This document shows positions 61,827-64,000 of a DNA stretch of 64,000 nucleotides, piece by piece; within the stretch, counting starts at the first letter, position 1; every line of letters starts with the position of its first letter. Below the pieces are notes generated by a model. That model was not told where the DNA came from. It ran no database searches and saw only the letters and a program-made list of their open reading frames with translations. Origin of the DNA: Pseudomonas sp. 10S4 (GTDB lineage Bacteria > Pseudomonadota > Gammaproteobacteria > Pseudomonadales > Pseudomonadaceae); NCBI RefSeq assembly GCF_034344865.1, contig NZ_CP133774.1:6510001-6574000 (forward strand), given 5' to 3'. Position numbers and translations under genes: made by a program.

Positions 61827-62938
61827 TCGAAGTCGATGCAATCATCATTGGCGGCGGCATTGTCGGCGCCTCGGCCGCGCTGTTTCTGAGCAAGGCCGGC
61901 CGTCGTGTGGCGTTGCTGGAACGGGACTTTTGCGGCTCCCACTCCAGTGGCGTGAACTACGGCGGCGTGCGCCGTCAGGGCCGACCATTGTCGCAACTAC
62001 CACTGTCGCAACAGGCTCACGAGATCTGGGCACAACTGCCGCAGTTGCTCGGCATCGACGGTGAGTACCAACGCAGCGGTCACCTGAAACTGGCGCGCAG
62101 CTTCAACGACCTGCGCGCCTTGCAGGACTACGCCGCCAACAGCCAGGGCTTCGGCCTCGACTTGCAGATCCTCGATCGCGATGAACTACGCGCCTGCTTC
62201 CCTTGGGTCGGGGATGTGGCTGTCGGCGCGTCGTTTTGCCCCGACGACGGCCACGCCAACCCGCGACTGGTGTCCCCGGCGTTTGCCCAAACAGCGCGTC
62301 GACATGGCGCGCAAATCCATGAGCAATGCGCGGTCACAGAAGTGGATCACGACGGCCAGCACTTTCACGTCAGCACTCAAACCGGCCTCAAGCTTCGCGC
62401 GCCGTGGCTGTTGAATTGCGCCGGGGCCTGGGCCGGCAGCCTCGCGGCACAGTTTGGCGAAGCGGTGCCGATGCACGCCGGGCACCCGGCGATGCTGGTC
62501 ACCGAACCGTTGCCGCTGGTGATGAACGCCAGCACCGGGGTCGAGGGCGGTGGCATCTATGCCCGCCAGGTCACCCGCGGCAACTGTGTGTTGGGCGGTG
62601 GCCAGGGCTTTGCCCTCGACGACGTCCGCGCCCGACCCGGTCAAAACGCGGTGCTCGAAATTCTCCGCCAAGCCGTCGAGCTCTACCCCTTTTTAGAAGG
62701 CGCCCAGGCGATTCGCACCTGGAGCGGCACCGAAGGTTACTTGCCAGATCGCCAACCGGTGATCGGGCACAGCGGCACCCAGCCCGGTCTGTTGCACGGG
62801 TTTGGCTTTGCCGGCGCCGGTTTCCAGATCGGCCCGGCGGTGGGCCAGGCGCTCACCGAGATCATCTGCAGCGGCGCCCCCAAGACGTCGCTGGATGCGT
62901 TTTCCATCACCCGGTTTCACTCCATCTCCGTTGCTTGA
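61823..62938 (+). CDS. FAD-dependent amine/amino-acid oxidoreductase subunit (DAO family, HcnC-like)
   Basis: A 371-residue DadA/glycine-oxidase-type flavoprotein: FAD fold DAIIIGGGIVGASAALFLSK at the start, RVALLERDFCGSHSSGVNYG near 28-47, and the C-terminal FAD loop HGFGFAGAGFQIGPAVGQAL near 330. With the 2Fe-2S and BFD-type subunits it should make a heterotrimeric dehydrogenase that oxidises an imported amine, opine, imino acid or D-amino acid and passes electrons to the respiratory chain. The substrate is not given by the sequence. Confidence 0.88.
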   Translation: MIEVDAIIIGGGIVGASAALFLSKAGRRVALLERDFCGSHSSGVNYGGVRRQGRPLSQLPLSQQAHEIWAQLPQLLGIDGEYQRSGHLKLARSFNDLRALQDYAANSQGFGLDLQILDRDELRACFPWVGDVAVGASFCPDDGHANPRLVSPAFAQTARRHGAQIHEQCAVTEVDHDGQHFHVSTQTGLKLRAPWLLNCAGAWAGSLAAQFGEAVPMHAGHPAMLVTEPLPLVMNASTGVEGGGIYARQVTRGNCVLGGGQGFALDDVRARPGQNAVLEILRQAVELYPFLEGAQAIRTWSGTEGYLPDRQPVIGHSGTQPGLLHGFGFAGAGFQIGPAVGQALTEIICSGAPKTSLDAFSITRFHSISVA

Positions 62939-62956
62939 TAGAGGAAGGTCGCGCCA

Positions 62957-64000
62957 ATGAATAACCTCAAACGCACTGCACTGCTCGGTTTCTCCTGCAT
63001 GAGCGCCCTGCTCACGGTCACTCAGGCCCAGGCCGAACCAACGCTTTACCTGGGCATGAACGGCGGGACCATGGAGCGGCTTTACGCCGACAAGGTGCTG
63101 CCGGTTTTCGAGAAAGCCAACAACGTCAAAGTGGTGATCGTGCCAGGGACTTCCGCCGACATCCTGGCCAAGGTCCAGGCCAGCAAGGGCAATCCGCAGC
63201 TGCACGTGATGTTCCTCGACGACGGCATCATGTACCGCGCCATCTCCATGGGGTTGTGCGACAAACTCGAAGACAACCCGACCCTGGCGCAGATTCCGGC
63301 CAAGGGCCGCATCAAGGAGCAGGCCGTAGCCGTCAGCCTCGGCGTCACCGGATTGGCCTACAACACGCGGTTGTTCAAGGAAAAAGGCTGGGCCGCGCCG
63401 ACCTCATGGATGGACATGGCCGACCCGCGTTTCAAGGACAAAGTGGTGTTCCAGTCGATGGCCTCCTCGACCTTCGGCCTCCATGGTTTCCTGATGTTCA
63501 ACCGGATCCAGGGCGGCAGCGAAACCGACGTCGAACCGGGCTTCAAGGCCTGGCCGAACACCGTGGGGCGCAACGTGCTGGAGTACATCCCGAGCTCGGC
63601 GAAGATTTCCGAGATGCTGCAAACCGATGAAGCGGCGCTGTTCCCGCTGACGCCGACTCAAGTCACAGCGCTGAAACTCAAGGGCATGCCGGTGGAATAT
63701 GCGCAGCCGAAGGAAGGCGCCGTGGTGCTCAACGTCGCCGAATGTGCGATCGCCAACAACACTCAGCCGCAATTGGCGCAGAAACTCGCGGCGTTCCTGC
63801 TGACACCAGACGCACAAGCGGCTGCGCTTGAAGATGGCGACCAGATCCCGTCCAACCCTAACACCCCGACCACTGATAAGACGCGTGGTCAGGTTGAGGC
63901 GATGAAGCAGTATCTTGAGACCGCGATTGCGATTGATTGGGACCAGGTGAATGAACAGCGTCCGGCGTGGAATGCGCGGTGGAATCGGAGTATCGAGCGC
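62957..64000 (+). CDS. ABC transporter solute-binding protein, 3' end beyond the window
   Basis: The frame is open for 348 codons to the last base, with no stop inside the window. A signal peptide (MNNLKRTALLGFSCMSALLT, cleavage after AQA near residue 26) precedes a PotD/opine-type binding protein: EPTLYLGMNGGTMERLYADK, TGLAYNTRLFKEKGWAAPTS near 137 and the conserved C-terminal PNTPTTDKTRGQV. The length is already near the family's usual 345-350, so only a few residues can be missing. It begins 18 bases after the flavoprotein gene with GAGGAAGG upstream and supplies the transporter's specificity. Confidence 0.9.
   Translation, partial: MNNLKRTALLGFSCMSALLTVTQAQAEPTLYLGMNGGTMERLYADKVLPVFEKANNVKVVIVPGTSADILAKVQASKGNPQLHVMFLDDGIMYRAISMGLCDKLEDNPTLAQIPAKGRIKEQAVAVSLGVTGLAYNTRLFKEKGWAAPTSWMDMADPRFKDKVVFQSMASSTFGLHGFLMFNRIQGGSETDVEPGFKAWPNTVGRNVLEYIPSSAKISEMLQTDEAALFPLTPTQVTALKLKGMPVEYAQPKEGAVVLNVAECAIANNTQPQLAQKLAAFLLTPDAQAAALEDGDQIPSNPNTPTTDKTRGQVEAMKQYLETAIAIDWDQVNEQRPAWNARWNRSIER

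Overview
The window is a piece of a GC-rich Pseudomonas chromosome, most likely from the P. fluorescens group. The evidence is the gene content (nuo operon, liu leucine operon, TamAB, an OprD-family porin), a single PrrF-type RNA rather than the tandem pair of P. aeruginosa, a CrcY-type RNA next to the HMG-CoA lyase gene, and many copies of the two REP/REPIN families (GTGGGAGCGGGCTTGCTCGCGAA and GTGGCGAGGGGGCTTGCCCCCGTT types) that crowd genomes of this group. No tRNA, rRNA, prophage, transposase or CRISPR array was seen.

Layout. 1-7.7 kb: end of the complex I operon (nuoG 3' end, then nuoH to nuoN) closed by a strong terminator. 7.9-8.5 kb: a RelE/HigB-type toxin broken by an in-frame TGA, followed by its intact antitoxin. 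8.9-14.4 kb: housekeeping genes uppP, cysS, glnS, ppiB and lpxH; cysS carries what looks like a pair of compensating indels through its zinc and HGGG region. 14.5-19.4 kb: a MarR-controlled EmrAB/outer-membrane efflux operon with two perfect operator palindromes. 19.5-20.8 kb: OprD-type porin. 21.0-26.6 kb: a LacI-regulated ABC uptake operon with a metallophosphodiesterase; both the ATPase and the phosphodiesterase genes are frameshifted. 26.8-32.2 kb: tamA-tamB. 32.2-35.7 kb: an acetyltransferase, xthA and a PstS-OmpA fusion. 35.9-38.2 kb: acyl-CoA dehydrogenase and divergent LysR regulator.

38.4-48.3 kb is a leucine/isovalerate catabolic region: liuR (MerR), liuE, a CrcY-like RNA with a sigma-54 promoter, an acyl-CoA synthetase, then liuABCD preceded by two LiuR boxes. 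48.3-51.1 kb holds an S24-type repressor lacking its catalytic serine, a small DUF-type gene, a Fur-controlled PrrF RNA and a cytosolic-carboxypeptidase-like M14 peptidase. 51.1-52.9 kb: HxlR regulator and MFS exporter. 53.1-56.1 kb: a catalase-like peroxidase plus cytochrome b561, divergent from an ECF sigma/anti-sigma pair; both transcription units begin with the same promoter, GGAATAA-N14-CGTC, so this is very likely a self-contained sigma-factor regulon. 56.2-64.0 kb: IclR regulator divergent from a polyamine-type ABC transporter operon that also encodes a three-part flavin dehydrogenase (small 2Fe-2S protein, FAD/BFD protein, FAD amine-oxidase-type protein); the solute-binding gene runs off the end of the window.

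The strongest candidates for new biology are the ECF/catalase/b561 module with its matched promoters and the ABC-plus-heterotrimeric dehydrogenase operon with unknown substrate. The four disrupted genes (toxin, cysS, ABC ATPase, phosphodiesterase) need checking against raw reads because some may be sequencing errors.
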